A stretch of DNA of 20,723 nt. Origin: Collinsella sp. (GTDB taxonomy: Bacteria; Actinomycetota; Coriobacteriia; Coriobacteriales; Coriobacteriaceae). The notes beneath the pieces were generated by a model. The model had not been told where the DNA came from and searched no databases. It was given only the letters and a program-made list of their open reading frames with translations. The position numbers and the translations under genes were made by a program. The DNA is taken from positions 1 through 20,723 of the forward strand of contig JAHAAK010000036.1 of NCBI GenBank assembly GCA_018376905.1, in the 5' to 3' direction. How positions within the stretch are numbered: position 1 is the first letter of the stretch; each line of letters opens with the position of its first letter. Shown here piece after piece: positions 7,041 to 14,968 of the stretch.

Positions 7041-8024
7041 ATGTCGCGCAAGTCCGCCTACAAGCAAGTACTTTCCATCGGCACCGCCGTGGTGCTGGGG
7101 TTTGCGCTGTTCACAGGATCGCTCGACGGAGCGCCCAAGCTGTTGTCGCCGCAAAGCGATGAGCAGGCAACGGCTCTGGCCGAGAAGCAAAACGAGAGTC
7201 CCAGCCGTACCGACGACGAAGCGGACTTGGTCGCCCGACTCGAATCGGGAACAGCGAGCTCCGAGGACTCTCAAAATAGCCAAGGCTCTGGCGATGGCTC
7301 CGATTCCGCCGCAACCGACACCGGTGACGCTGCCTCCGCGGATAGTGCCGCCACCCCCATCGACGAGGTCGAAAACCCCGATCTCGACCGCGCCCGTGGT
7401 GTATACCTCAGCAGCATTCCTGACTACGCGGGTAACCCCTACGTTGCCCTTCGCGCCGACAGCATGCACCCGCTCGGCATGCCGTCATTCACACTCGATG
7501 AATACGAACGCGCTGCAGAAGAGGGCTGCTTTAAGAAATTCTCCAAGCTCGATAGCCTGGGCCGCACCCGCAAGGCGCTCGCCTGCGCAGGCCCCGAATC
7601 ACTCGGCCAGGGCAAGCGCGGCGATATCTCGCGTATCCATCCCGCCGGTTGGCACCAGCAGCGCTACGACTTTATTCCGGGCCAGAGCCTCTACAACCGC
7701 TGCCACCTCATCGCTTGGTCGCTCTGCGGTGAAAACGCCAACCGCAAGAATCTCCTCACCGGTACACGCTATCTCAACGAGACAGGCATGCTGCCGTTTG
7801 AAGAGCAGATCCTCGACTACATCCGCGACACGGGCAACCATGTGCTCTACCGCGTCACGCCCATGTACAACGAAGAGGAACTTGTCTGTCGTGGCGTGCG
7901 CCTTGAGGCGCAATCGGTCGAGGACCACGGCAAGACCCTCTGCTTCCATGTATATTGCTATAACCTGCAGCCGCACGTGCAGATCGACTACGCCACCGGC
8001 CGCAACCAGGCCGCCGGAGAGTAG
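7041..8024 (+). CDS. Exported DNA/RNA non-specific endonuclease (EndoNS_2 / DNA-entry nuclease type)
   Basis: A 327-residue nuclease expected outside the membrane. Residues 1-30 contain a basic start (SRKSAYK) and one hydrophobic segment (VLSIGTAVVLGFALF), acting as a signal or anchor. A low-complexity Ser/Asp/Ala linker spans roughly 50-110. The catalytic domain follows, with YNRCHLIAWSL (218-228), where His222 corresponds to the general base of the DRGH-type beta-beta-alpha metal motif, and ENANRKNLLTGTRYLN (231-246), whose Asn residues would hold the metal. AGGAG lies 5 bases before the ATG. Homologues serve DNA uptake or scavenging of extracellular nucleic acid; no competence gene is nearby. 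The acidic linker suggests the enzyme is displayed at a distance from the membrane. Confidence 0.88.
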   Translation: MSRKSAYKQVLSIGTAVVLGFALFTGSLDGAPKLLSPQSDEQATALAEKQNESPSRTDDEADLVARLESGTASSEDSQNSQGSGDGSDSAATDTGDAASADSAATPIDEVENPDLDRARGVYLSSIPDYAGNPYVALRADSMHPLGMPSFTLDEYERAAEEGCFKKFSKLDSLGRTRKALACAGPESLGQGKRGDISRIHPAGWHQQRYDFIPGQSLYNRCHLIAWSLCGENANRKNLLTGTRYLNETGMLPFEEQILDYIRDTGNHVLYRVTPMYNEEELVCRGVRLEAQSVEDHGKTLCFHVYCYNLQPHVQIDYATGRNQAAGE

Positions 8025-8301
8025 GTTCAACCGGGGCCACACCCGCATCGTTTGTCACCGACGCACACGGAAGGCTGATTCTTGCCTCCTACGGCGCATT
8101 TCTGTGACATGGGGTCATCTCTCCAAGATACCCGTATTGTCGATGAAGAGTAGACGGCAAACGCAAGACAGGCAGCCAAAGCAGCAGGAGCCTTACACTA
8201 AATACGTGATTTATTCTTTGCAATCACAATCTCGATAAGTTAATCGAAGCAAAACAACGTAAAATGAAGGTAATTTTGCTTCAAAGTAATCAGGAGAAAC
8301 T
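8025..8301. other. Gene-free stretch with 9-bp inverted repeat upstream of gntR-type gene
   Basis: No convincing gene or terminator was found here. Close to the next gene, GAAGCAAAA (8246-8254) and TTTTGCTTC (8274-8282) form a perfect inverted repeat around 19 bp that includes a -10-like TAAAAT (8260-8265). The right arm ends 9 bp before the AGGAGA ribosome site. This fits an operator or leader hairpin controlling the regulator; it shares no sequence with the ATAGACGTCTAT sites of the PTS operon. Confidence 0.45.
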
Positions 8302-9060
8302 GTGACCAATCGCGTCAACAATTCACATATTAAAAAGGATTGTCCCACCCCCATCTATATGCAGGTGGTCGACTATCTGCGCGAGAACATCGCCTCGGGA
8401 GCTTGGGAGCAAGCATCCAAAATCCCGTCGGAAGTCGAGCTCATGAGTACGCTCGGCGTCAGCCGCGGCAGCATCAAAAAGGCCATTTCCAAGCTTGTTG
8501 ATGAGGGCCTGCTTGAGCAAATTCAGGGAAAGGGAACTTACGTTAAGTCAAAAGACATCTCTTTCCCCCTTACAGAGGGTCTTATCTCTTTCTCCGAATC
8601 TCTAATCGAACAAGGTCTTTCTTTCGAAACAAGCATTCTCGATTGCGAAATTCGTAAGTCGGACGAAGATATTTCCGGACATCTCGGTATTGTCGAAGGT
8701 TCTGACTACCTTCATCTCGAGCGAGTGCGCAGCGTTGAGGGTGAACCTGTGATGTTCATCGAAAACAACATCAATATGGCGCTTGTCCCAGGTATTGAAA
8801 CAGCCGACTTTGTTAACGAAGGTCTCTTTGCAATAATCGAGCGGCTCTCAGGCCACCAGATCGAATACTCAAAGACCTCCTTTGTGGCAAAGCTCGCGGA
8901 TACCCAACGCGCGGATGCGCTCGGTCTCTCTACGCAGTCCCCGCTTCTTCAGCAGCTTCAAACAGTCTACTTGGACAATGACTCTGCAATTGAATATGCG
9001 CGCGTATGGCTTAAATCCAGCAGGTTCCAGCTTGGCACCGTTTTTCAGCGCCGCCATTAA
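8302..9060 (+). CDS. GntR-family (HutC subfamily, UTRA domain) transcriptional regulator
   Basis: A 252-residue regulator that binds DNA through an N-terminal winged helix and a small-molecule effector, usually a phosphorylated sugar, through the C-terminal UTRA domain. The winged helix spans about 17-85 (PIYMQVVDYLRENIASGAW, KIPSEVELMSTLGVSRGSIKKAISKLVDEGLL, QGKGTYVK); UTRA covers about 95-248 ('YLHLERVRSVEGEPVMFIENNI'). The start is GTG at 8302, chosen because AGGAGA sits 4 bases upstream and the HTH follows. It converges with the PTS operon, sharing a terminator at 9107-9136, and is the natural candidate for binding the ATAGACGTCTAT palindromes before that operon. Base composition is more A+T-rich than the flanking genes. 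Confidence 0.92.
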   Translation: MTNRVNNSHIKKDCPTPIYMQVVDYLRENIASGAWEQASKIPSEVELMSTLGVSRGSIKKAISKLVDEGLLEQIQGKGTYVKSKDISFPLTEGLISFSESLIEQGLSFETSILDCEIRKSDEDISGHLGIVEGSDYLHLERVRSVEGEPVMFIENNINMALVPGIETADFVNEGLFAIIERLSGHQIEYSKTSFVAKLADTQRADALGLSTQSPLLQQLQTVYLDNDSAIEYARVWLKSSRFQLGTVFQRRH

Positions 9061-9106
9061 AACTCTTGAGAGCGGCGGCATTGCGCCTAACATAATTCCA
9101 AAACGC

Positions 9107-9136
9107 AAAAAGGCGAACCCGTGGGTTCGCCTTTTT
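9107..9136. terminator. Bidirectional intrinsic terminator between gntR-type gene and tpi-like gene
   Basis: AAAAAGGCGAACCC (9107-9120), GT, GGGTTCGCCTTTTT (9123-9136). The perfect 14-bp arms give a U-run on both strands, so it can end both the rightward regulator transcript and the leftward PTS operon, whose last stop codon is at 9147. Confidence 0.93.
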
Positions 9137-9146
9137 GTAAACGGTT

Positions 9147-9821
9147 TTAGTCCAGCGCGTCAAACAGCTCCGTAAGCAACGCTGCCCTGTCGTCCGTAAT
9201 CGCCAGGGCACTCGAAATGCCGGTACCTTGCGCGCCAAGTCCAATCAGGCGACGAACGTCGCCTCCGCACCTGATTCCCGCTCCCTCCATGATAACGATG
9301 TCGGGATTGATGGACCGTACGGCAGCGATGGTCTCTGCGATGTAATCATCGCCGCTTGTATGGCCGGTTCCCACAAGGCTGCTCGGCTCGCAAAGAATCA
9401 CGTCCGGGTCCATCGCCGCAACCGCTTTGGACTCTGTCACGCTATCGGCTGCAACAATGGTTAGAATCTCAAGCTCACGAGCGCGATCGATCGTTGCCGC
9501 CAACTTATCAACGGTCAGGGGGTGTGCCGTGTGATTTAGAAAGACAGCTTGAACTCCCGCGCTCTTAAGCGACTCAAGAGGTGTCAGTCCCATTCCTTTT
9601 CCGTCACCGACAAGATCGGCATGCTGCGCTGTGGGAATTGCAAATTTCAAATCCTTCGCAACTGCGCAGAGCTCGGGAACGGGAGCAGTCCAAAAAATCG
9701 AATGATCTCGATCTTTTGCGATTTCATCCGTAAGATGAGCCGCTGCAATTGAATCGTCCGCAAGCAAATAGGTCTTAGGACTGACTGTGAAAAGTGGCAG
9801 TTTTAAATCGGAACGTTTCAT
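9147..9821 (-). CDS. Triose-phosphate isomerase family protein (operon paralogue)
   Basis: A 224-residue TIM-barrel isomerase, as short as archaeal-type TIMs and shorter than the usual bacterial 250. Seen: lysine at 'SPKTYLL' (Lys16), QHADL (66-70), NHTAHPL (96-102) carrying the catalytic His, CEPSSLVGTG (144-153) with catalytic Glu145, and the phosphate loop region 'GAGIRCGGDVRRL...GTGISSAL'. The usual NHSERR and YEPVWAIGTG motifs are thus changed but the catalytic Lys, His and Glu are kept. It is the last gene of the PTS operon, 48 bp after srlB. It may interconvert dihydroxyacetone phosphate and glyceraldehyde phosphate made by the aldolase, or isomerise another ketose phosphate, as the TIM-like enzymes of erythritol pathways do. 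The role is inferred from context. Confidence 0.85.
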   Translation of the reverse strand: MKRSDLKLPLFTVSPKTYLLADDSIAAAHLTDEIAKDRDHSIFWTAPVPELCAVAKDLKFAIPTAQHADLVGDGKGMGLTPLESLKSAGVQAVFLNHTAHPLTVDKLAATIDRARELEILTIVAADSVTESKAVAAMDPDVILCEPSSLVGTGHTSGDDYIAETIAAVRSINPDIVIMEGAGIRCGGDVRRLIGLGAQGTGISSALAITDDRAALLTELFDALD

Positions 9822-9869
9822 GAGAACACGTCCTTTCCGACTAATACATGGCCTGCCATACCGAGCGAT

Positions 9870-10223
9870 TTAGCCGTTGAAGCTAATCTCGATGCCGGTT
9901 TCCAGCTTGGGAAGCACGCTTGGTGTCACGAGAACCGTTCCAGGAAGCAGCTCTCGCTCGCCATCGAACGCAATAGTTAGATGACCGAGCCCTCCCATGT
10001 TCTCGTTCGCAGCTTCACCAAACTCCTTAATCGTGTAGACCTGATCGCCGATGGAAATGGTGCCGCCCTCAGCAAGCACGTTATCCTCTGTAGGAGTTCC
10101 ATCGTGAACGACGCAGATGTCGCGCAACTCTGCAGGAGCGGTCGGGCCAAACAGGACCACCATCTTCTCGTTGAGAAGCTCCTCAACAAACGAGCCGATC
10201 TCAGTGACCTTAACCTTGTACAT
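9870..10223 (-). CDS. srlB: PTS glucitol/sorbitol-specific EIIA component
   Basis: A 117-residue cytoplasmic phosphocarrier that accepts phosphate from HPr and passes it to the EIIB domain. It matches the glucitol EIIA family along its length: 'ICVVHDG' with likely phospho-His40, 'GLGHLTIAFDGERELLPGTVLV' and a short C-terminal tail. AGGAGA stands about 6 bases before the ATG. It follows gutM by 19 bp and precedes the TIM-like gene by 48 bp, in the order seen in sorbitol operons (A, E, B), here with GutM interposed. Confidence 0.95.
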   Translation of the reverse strand: MYKVKVTEIGSFVEELLNEKMVVLFGPTAPAELRDICVVHDGTPTEDNVLAEGGTISIGDQVYTIKEFGEAANENMGGLGHLTIAFDGERELLPGTVLVTPSVLPKLETGIEISFNG

Positions 10224-10242
10224 TTGATTTCTCCTATCTTTG

Positions 10243-10626
10243 TTACGCCGCAGGCGCAGTCATTGACCTGTCGATAACACGAATAGCCTGGGCAAAAGCA
10301 TCGTGATAGCTTTCGTTGGCCAGATGGTCTAGGGCGGTCTCGATATTCAACCCCAACATCTCGCTCATCTCCGAAAACTCCGGTTTGAGGGAAAGCCCTT
10401 TGAGCTCATAGCAACCGTTAATCACGCCGTCATGATCAGTCAAGATCATCACAAACGCCTTTCGGCTAAAACTCACCTTGCACATACCCGTGCCCAAGTA
10501 TCCCTCATGATCGCGAGCGCGCTCATGGATGAGAACACGCACCCTCTTCCAATAGCGATACTGGGTGAATGTTCCTGCAAGCCATACAAGAATAAAGAAG
10601 GCTATTGTAATGAGCGCGTTGAGCAT
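10243..10626 (-). CDS. gutM: Glucitol operon activator protein GutM
   Basis: A 127-residue protein of the GutM family. An N-terminal membrane segment (NALITIAFFILVWLAGTFTQY, about 3-23) is followed by a soluble part with 'GTGMCKVSFSRKAFVMILTDHDGVINGCYELKGL'. In Escherichia coli GutM activates the sorbitol operon by a mechanism that is not well understood. Its place between the EIIBC and EIIA genes, with gaps of 30 and 19 bp, means it is made together with the transporter. Membrane association suggests it may sense or contact the PTS permease, which is an inference. Confidence 0.9.
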   Translation of the reverse strand: MLNALITIAFFILVWLAGTFTQYRYWKRVRVLIHERARDHEGYLGTGMCKVSFSRKAFVMILTDHDGVINGCYELKGLSLKPEFSEMSEMLGLNIETALDHLANESYHDAFAQAIRVIDRSMTAPAA

Positions 10627-10656
10627 AGCGGGCCTTTCCCTCTTAAAGCATTCAGT

Positions 10657-11676
10657 TTACAGGCCAAAGGACAGTACGTAGGCGAGAATAATCTGGATCG
10701 GGGTGGTAATCAACTTACCAAACAGGAATGCAGGGTAACCGATTTCGATCGTCTCGGGCTTTGCCTCCATGAGAGTCATGCCAACGGGAGCAAAGTCGGA
10801 ACCAACCTGGCAGTTGACGGCAAAGAAGCCGGGAAGGGCAAAGTTGGCGGGAATCGTGCCGTTGGCGATTTGGTTGCCAACAAGAACAGAAAGCACAGAA
10901 GCGATGATTGCGCCCGGGCAGATCAACGGCGAAAGGAACGGGATTGAGCAGAACATGCCAATTGCCAGCATACCGGGCAGCGAGCCCGCAAGCGGAGTGA
11001 GAACGCCGGCGAGAACGTTCGCGAAACCCGTGTAGTTAATAATGCCGATCAACACCGAGACAAACGCCATAAAGGGGATGATATTGCGGATAACGTCATT
11101 CACGGTATCACGTGCAGCCTGATAGATGATGCTGATGACGCGACCAACGCCGGTGCCGATCTTAGAGACAACGTCCATAACCCCGTTAGACTGTTTGGAC
11201 GCAAGCTCGGCACGTCCCTCGGCAATCTTTGCGTGAACGTTTTCCTTCGTCGTCTCCTCGTATGCCTTTTCGGTCTTTACCGGCTCAGCGGGAACATCCG
11301 CGGCATCGACAAGAGCGATGCAATCGGGATTGACATCGGACGCAAAGAGATCCTCGGTGATGAACTGTGCCAGAGGGCCAGACGGGGAACCAGGTTTGAT
11401 GTTCAGCGTCTTAAGGCCCATCTTGGGATAAGTGCCGCAGCGGGCCACGCCAGCGCAGTCGATAACAACAGCGCATGCCTGATCGGTCTCGATCGGGTCC
11501 TTAAACTGGTCGTGCGCCTCGGCGCCGGTAAGCTCCGCGATGCGAAGGGCAACCGGGCTGATTCCGCCCAGGGTCACGCTCAGAACATAGGGCTTTTCGG
11601 CCGTGGGGGTAATGATAAGGGGTCCGCCCCAACCGTTGCCGCCGTGGGACGCCTTTACGCTTTTGAATTCACTCAT
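10657..11676 (-). CDS. srlE: PTS glucitol/sorbitol-specific EIIB with C-terminal EIIC part
   Basis: A 339-residue protein joining the phosphotransfer domain and the second half of the membrane channel. The N-terminal EIIB part contains GGNGWGGPL (12-20) and VIDCAGVARCGTYPK (71-85), whose Cys80 is the likely phosphorylated residue; 'GPLAQFITEDLF' follows. From about residue 160 to the end hydrophobic segments form the EIIC part ('IRNIIPFMAFVSVLIGIINYTGF', 'GMFCSIPFLSPLICPGAIIASVLSVLVG'). The order matches family members such as E. coli SrlE. AAGGAG lies 10 bases before the ATG. It follows srlA by 29 bp. Confidence 0.95.
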   Translation of the reverse strand: MSEFKSVKASHGGNGWGGPLIITPTAEKPYVLSVTLGGISPVALRIAELTGAEAHDQFKDPIETDQACAVVIDCAGVARCGTYPKMGLKTLNIKPGSPSGPLAQFITEDLFASDVNPDCIALVDAADVPAEPVKTEKAYEETTKENVHAKIAEGRAELASKQSNGVMDVVSKIGTGVGRVISIIYQAARDTVNDVIRNIIPFMAFVSVLIGIINYTGFANVLAGVLTPLAGSLPGMLAIGMFCSIPFLSPLICPGAIIASVLSVLVGNQIANGTIPANFALPGFFAVNCQVGSDFAPVGMTLMEAKPETIEIGYPAFLFGKLITTPIQIILAYVLSFGL

Positions 11677-11705
11677 GATCTAGACTCTCCTTTTGCGCTG
11701 AACTA

Positions 11706-12251
11706 CTAGGCGGCAAGCTTAGCTTCGTTGCGCTTCTTCATGATGAGGTACAGCTTCTCGGTGACGATGCCCTTGATCAGGCAAACGATCAGGCCAACGA
11801 CGAGGAAGCGGATAGCAAGCTCAGAGGAGTTCTTCCCCAGCGCCTCGTAGCCAGCCGAGATGCCAAGCCAAACAAAAAGCTCGGACGAGTTGGCGTGCGG
11901 GAAAAGACCGACGATGGGATGCATCATGGACACGACTGCATCGTAGAATGCAGGTTTATAGTCCTCCTCGACAAATACACCAAAGGTGTACGCCATCGGG
12001 TTGCAGAGGAAGAAGGTACAAAGGAATGGAATGAGGGTATAGCGGAGAACTGCATATTTGGTGCACTTCTTCATGAACCCATAGACACGCTCCTCGCCAA
12101 TCAGCTGGATGATTGCCTTGATCGTAAGGATCAGGCAAATCAGCATGGGGATCATGCCCGTGATAAACGAGGCAAACTGCTCGCCCGCAGCATTAAAAAG
12201 GCCGGTAAAGCCCTCCGCAAGGAAGATAGGGAAATCGTTTACTGCTCCCAT
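11706..12251 (-). CDS. srlA: PTS glucitol/sorbitol-specific EIIC component
   Basis: A 181-residue membrane protein, the first half of the split sorbitol-type channel that transports and phosphorylates the sugar with SrlE and SrlB. About four hydrophobic segments are visible ('FASFITGMIPMLICLILTIKAIIQLI', 'YTLIPFLCTFFLCNPMAYTFG', 'LFVWLGISAGYEAL', 'FLVVGLIVCLIKGIV'). Two in-frame ATGs lie 6 bp apart; I use 12251 because AAGGAG (12259-12264) is 7 bases from it and only one base from the ATG at 12257. A 184-bp gap separates it from the kinase gene upstream and holds its own operator-like sequence, so transport genes may have a second promoter. Confidence 0.93.
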   Translation of the reverse strand: MGAVNDFPIFLAEGFTGLFNAAGEQFASFITGMIPMLICLILTIKAIIQLIGEERVYGFMKKCTKYAVLRYTLIPFLCTFFLCNPMAYTFGVFVEEDYKPAFYDAVVSMMHPIVGLFPHANSSELFVWLGISAGYEALGKNSSELAIRFLVVGLIVCLIKGIVTEKLYLIMKKRNEAKLAA

Positions 12252-12336
12252 TTTCATTCTCCTTAATTGATGTTCGTTACTGCTATCGTCCTACCTGAGC
12301 GCCCGCTCCTCCCCTTTCATTCGGCCATATACGCTC

Positions 12337-12359
12337 ATGGTTGTCTACGGTCGTCTATA
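12337..12359 (-). promoter_or_regulatory. Degenerate tandem operator upstream of srlA
   Basis: Read on the minus strand, ATAGACGACCGT and GTAGACAACCAT overlap by two bases and are offset by 10 bp. They match the operator ATAGACGACTAT in 10 and 9 of 12 positions. A site 85-110 bp before srlA fits a second, internal promoter for the transporter genes under the same regulator. No convincing -35/-10 pair was found. Confidence 0.5.
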
Positions 12360-12385
12360 TATTACAAAGCGACCGCCTTCTGAGT

Positions 12386-12432
12386 TTTGCCCTTGCATTC
12401 CTTTCGGTGAATGGTTGGTTTTGTAGGGCAAA
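12386..12432 (-). other. Nested hairpin after the kinase gene
   Basis: Outer arms TTTGCCCT (12386-12393) and AGGGCAAA (12425-12432) enclose inner arms CATTC (12396-12400) and GAATG (12409-12413). The structure begins 3 bases past the kinase stop codon and has no U-run. It may partly attenuate or stabilise the transcript between the kinase and srlA, giving the enzymes and transporter different levels. Confidence 0.4.
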
Positions 12433-12435
12433 CGG

Positions 12436-13926
12436 CTATGCGCTCTTTAGCTCATAGATGTTTTCTAATGCCTTAAATATGCGCATATACCTGTCAAAAC
12501 GCACATTGTATATCTCGTGGACTTTGTCGCTTTTTTCAACGGAATCTAGCCTTTTGCAGACCCCAGCGGCAACATCGGCCAAATCTTGTCCGCAAGAAGC
12601 TGAAAGCGCTAGCAATGCCGCGCCCTGACCGGCACCGGACGATTCCATACGCACTAAATCGATTCCCAACACGTTTGAGAGCGTTTGCGCCCAAAAATCG
12701 TTCTTAGCCCCTCCGCCAACAAGCCTAATGCCGAACCACTCCTGCGAATGGTTCACGGATTCCTTGAGTTCCCTGAGGGCATATGCCGTGCCCTCCATAA
12801 GTGCCCTCTCAAGCTCCGAACGCGTCGTGTCAAGGTCAAGCCCCAAAAAGGCACCTCGAACCGACGGGCAACCGTGCAAGACCTTTTCCCCCGACAGATG
12901 CGGATAGAACATGAGGTCCCTCATGTCGTAGAAAGGATCCTCAACGGCCTTGTCCTCGAGATCGTAGGAGTCGCTGTCTAGAATCTGCCCGTACCACCAC
13001 TCCTTAGCTCCGCCACACGACCTAATACTGAGCTGGACTTGCGTCTTAAGGGTATTACCCCATTTAAACAATACGGGCTTACCAACATCTGGAAGTTCAA
13101 CCCCTTCTGCCGAATACATCAGCACACCGCTTGTGCCAAGCGAAATGGTGGGAATGCCTTCCAGGAGGCAGCCCGTACAAATCGCCGCTGCAGGATTATC
13201 GCCCGTTCCCCTTACAATCGATGCATCTGCAGGAATTCCTGTCTCGGCAGAAGCCCTTTCGCTGACGAACCCGATAACCTTGTCGGAAGGCTCGACAGCG
13301 GGTAGCAATGACCTAGGAACCCCAAAATGCTCACAAACCTCGTCAATCCAAGTTTGCTTCTTATTATCGAAAAGCCCCGTTGTCGACGCTCCGCAATAGT
13401 CCATGCCGGGATGTCCGCCAAACTTGAGAGCGATCCAATCCGAAACCGAAAGGAATACCTCGCTCTTGGAAAGAGCAGCTGGGTTGTTCTTAGCCATCCA
13501 TGCAAGGTTCATTGCCGGAACCCCAGTTGAGAGGAAGCTGGCAACCTGGGGAAGACCTACAGCTAACGCCCACTGCTTCTCATCAAAAACAGTGTCAATC
13601 GTGCGTTGATCATTCCACATTATCGCCGGACATGTCGGAACCCCAGCAGCATCAACCAGCACCGTCGTATGCATTTGCCCGGTGGCCCCAACGCCCTTAA
13701 TTAGAGACAGGTCGACCTTCTCCCCAAGCAAGGCGCACGCCGAACAAACGGCATCCCACCATATCCCGGGTTCAATCTCTCTCCAACCGGGATGAGGCTC
13801 AGAGCATTCGTAAGCCTCGCTTGCAGTTGCGACAACTTTTCCACTTTCATCAATGCACGTAAGCTTCACCGATGACGTGCCAACATCGACACCAAGGTAG
13901 AGCGCGCCCATTTTCGCCTCATCCAT
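12436..13926 (-). CDS. FGGY-family carbohydrate kinase (xylulokinase-like)
   Basis: A 496-residue cytoplasmic sugar kinase with two actin-like domains. Seen: LGVDVGTSSVK (10-20), GATGQMH (79-85), IMWNDQRT (101-108), RGTGDNPAAA (238-247) with catalytic Asp242, SLGTSGV (261-267), and a C-terminal GGGAKNDFW ... GAGQGAALLA. The motifs are closest to D-xylulokinase, but FGGY substrate range is broad (ketopentoses, ketotetroses, polyols). The start at 13926 has GCGGAA upstream; an in-frame ATG at 13911, with GAGG before it, is an equally likely start and gives a more family-like N-terminus. It follows the aldolase by 15 bp. A kinase of free sugars beside a PTS, which already phosphorylates, is unusual. 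Family sure, substrate unknown. Confidence 0.9.
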   Translation of the reverse strand: MDEAKMGALYLGVDVGTSSVKLTCIDESGKVVATASEAYECSEPHPGWREIEPGIWWDAVCSACALLGEKVDLSLIKGVGATGQMHTTVLVDAAGVPTCPAIMWNDQRTIDTVFDEKQWALAVGLPQVASFLSTGVPAMNLAWMAKNNPAALSKSEVFLSVSDWIALKFGGHPGMDYCGASTTGLFDNKKQTWIDEVCEHFGVPRSLLPAVEPSDKVIGFVSERASAETGIPADASIVRGTGDNPAAAICTGCLLEGIPTISLGTSGVLMYSAEGVELPDVGKPVLFKWGNTLKTQVQLSIRSCGGAKEWWYGQILDSDSYDLEDKAVEDPFYDMRDLMFYPHLSGEKVLHGCPSVRGAFLGLDLDTTRSELERALMEGTAYALRELKESVNHSQEWFGIRLVGGGAKNDFWAQTLSNVLGIDLVRMESSGAGQGAALLALSASCGQDLADVAAGVCKRLDSVEKSDKVHEIYNVRFDRYMRIFKALENIYELKSA

Positions 13927-13941
13927 ATCTATAATTCCGCT

Positions 13942-14784
13942 TTACTCAGCGATGCCGTTGATGGCGCGGGTCGTTTTGTAGGCAACAGCCGCAACGGCTT
14001 CTCGAGCATCGATTAGCACCTTGGCAAGATTGTGCTCATTGTTGTTTGCCTCATACGCCTTGCCAACAGTTGTGATGTAGGCCTTGCGCAGGTCGCTTGC
14101 GATATTGATCTTGGACATCTTGTGCGGCTGCATCGCATGGATGGTCTCGTAGGGAATTCCCGAGCCGCCATGAAGAACGAGGGGACACGGAGATACCTCT
14201 GCAAGCTTCTCAAGCAGCGGCAAATCGATGCGCGGCTCATCTTCGAGGCCATGAACATTACCGATGGACACGGCCAGCAAATCACAGCCCGTGCGCTCTA
14301 CGAACTCACAAACCTGATCCGGGTCGGTCTTAAGATCCGCCTCGGAAACATGATCGTCCTCCTTGCCCTTGATGGCGCCAAGCTCCGCCTCGACGGGCAC
14401 GCCATAGCAATGGCAATAGTCGACCGCCTGGCGCGAGAAGCGAATGTTCTCTTCAAAGGAAAGCGCGGCACCGTCGATCATGACAGAGGTGAAGCCAGCC
14501 TGGACCGCCTGGCGTACGTCCTCGAGCGTCTTGCCGTGATCGAGATGCAGACACGTGGGAACGATATAATCCTCCGCCGCGCGCTTTACGATGGATGCGA
14601 TCATGCCGTAATCGGACAGCTTGACGTTAGTAGGGGCGATCTGAAGAATACCCGGCATCCCGGCCCTCTGTAATCCATCCAGGATACCCAAGGTCATCTC
14701 CATGTTCGTCGTGTTATATGCGGGAAGGAGCCATCCGTTCTTGCGTGCAATCTGGATCAGCTCAGTCGAAGTTACAACTGCCAT
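13942..14784 (-). CDS. Class II ketose-bisphosphate aldolase (fructose/tagatose-bisphosphate type)
   Basis: A 280-residue zinc-dependent aldolase of the FbaA/GatY/KbaY group that cleaves a ketose phosphate into dihydroxyacetone phosphate and an aldehyde. Catalytic Asp82 and zinc ligands His83 ('CLHLDHGKT'), His178 ('GNVHGLE') and His205 ('VLHGGSGIP') are present, as are 'VEAELG' and the phosphate-binding 'KINIASDLRK'. A region that usually reads DGSHLPFEENI is DGAALSFEENI here (104-114), a local departure from the fructose and tagatose enzymes. GGAGGA precedes the ATG. First gene of the operon, with two operator palindromes 57-90 bp upstream. It also resembles the inositol enzyme IolJ; the substrate cannot be fixed from sequence. 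Confidence 0.9.
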   Translation of the reverse strand: MAVVTSTELIQIARKNGWLLPAYNTTNMEMTLGILDGLQRAGMPGILQIAPTNVKLSDYGMIASIVKRAAEDYIVPTCLHLDHGKTLEDVRQAVQAGFTSVMIDGAALSFEENIRFSRQAVDYCHCYGVPVEAELGAIKGKEDDHVSEADLKTDPDQVCEFVERTGCDLLAVSIGNVHGLEDEPRIDLPLLEKLAEVSPCPLVLHGGSGIPYETIHAMQPHKMSKINIASDLRKAYITTVGKAYEANNNEHNLAKVLIDAREAVAAVAYKTTRAINGIAE

Positions 14785-14835
14785 GATTCCTCCAACCGGG
14801 TTACGGCAATTCGAGTTGAGTTTTCGTTCCAGATA

Positions 14836-14874
14836 CTTATATAGACGTCTATGTACCTGTTTATAGACGACTAT
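14836..14874 (-). promoter_or_regulatory. Operator pair and putative promoter of the aldolase-PTS operon
   Basis: A perfect palindrome ATAGACGTCTAT (14841-14852) and a near-identical ATAGACGACTAT (14863-14874) have centres 22 bp apart, two helical turns, so a dimer could sit on each on the same face. The -10-like TATAAG (14836-14841, minus strand) touches the first and TATAAA (14860-14865) overlaps the second; neither has a good -35. Overlap with the promoter suggests repression by the GntR-type regulator at 8302. Confidence 0.72.
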
Positions 14875-14918
14875 ATACCTTTTTGATTTATGCGCAAAGC
14901 ACTAAATACCGCAAATCG

Positions 14919-14956
14919 AAAAAAGGGGCTGTCGAGAAGCACTCGACAGCCCCTTT
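14919..14956 (-). terminator. Intrinsic terminator after the HAD phosphatase gene
   Basis: AAAGGGGCTGTCGAG (14922-14936), a 5-nt loop, CTCGACAGCCCCTTT (14942-14956): perfect 15-bp arms. On the minus strand the stem is followed by six T residues (14919-14924), making a strong terminator 13 bp after the HAD stop. It separates that gene from the aldolase operon. Confidence 0.93.
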
Positions 14957-14968
14957 CATTTGACATGC

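Noticed and set aside
6949..8238. 429-codon plus-strand open frame overlapping the endonuclease gene
   Set aside because: Out of frame with the nuclease, Ser/Arg/Pro-rich, no ribosome site; the nuclease frame has signal, linker and catalytic motifs.
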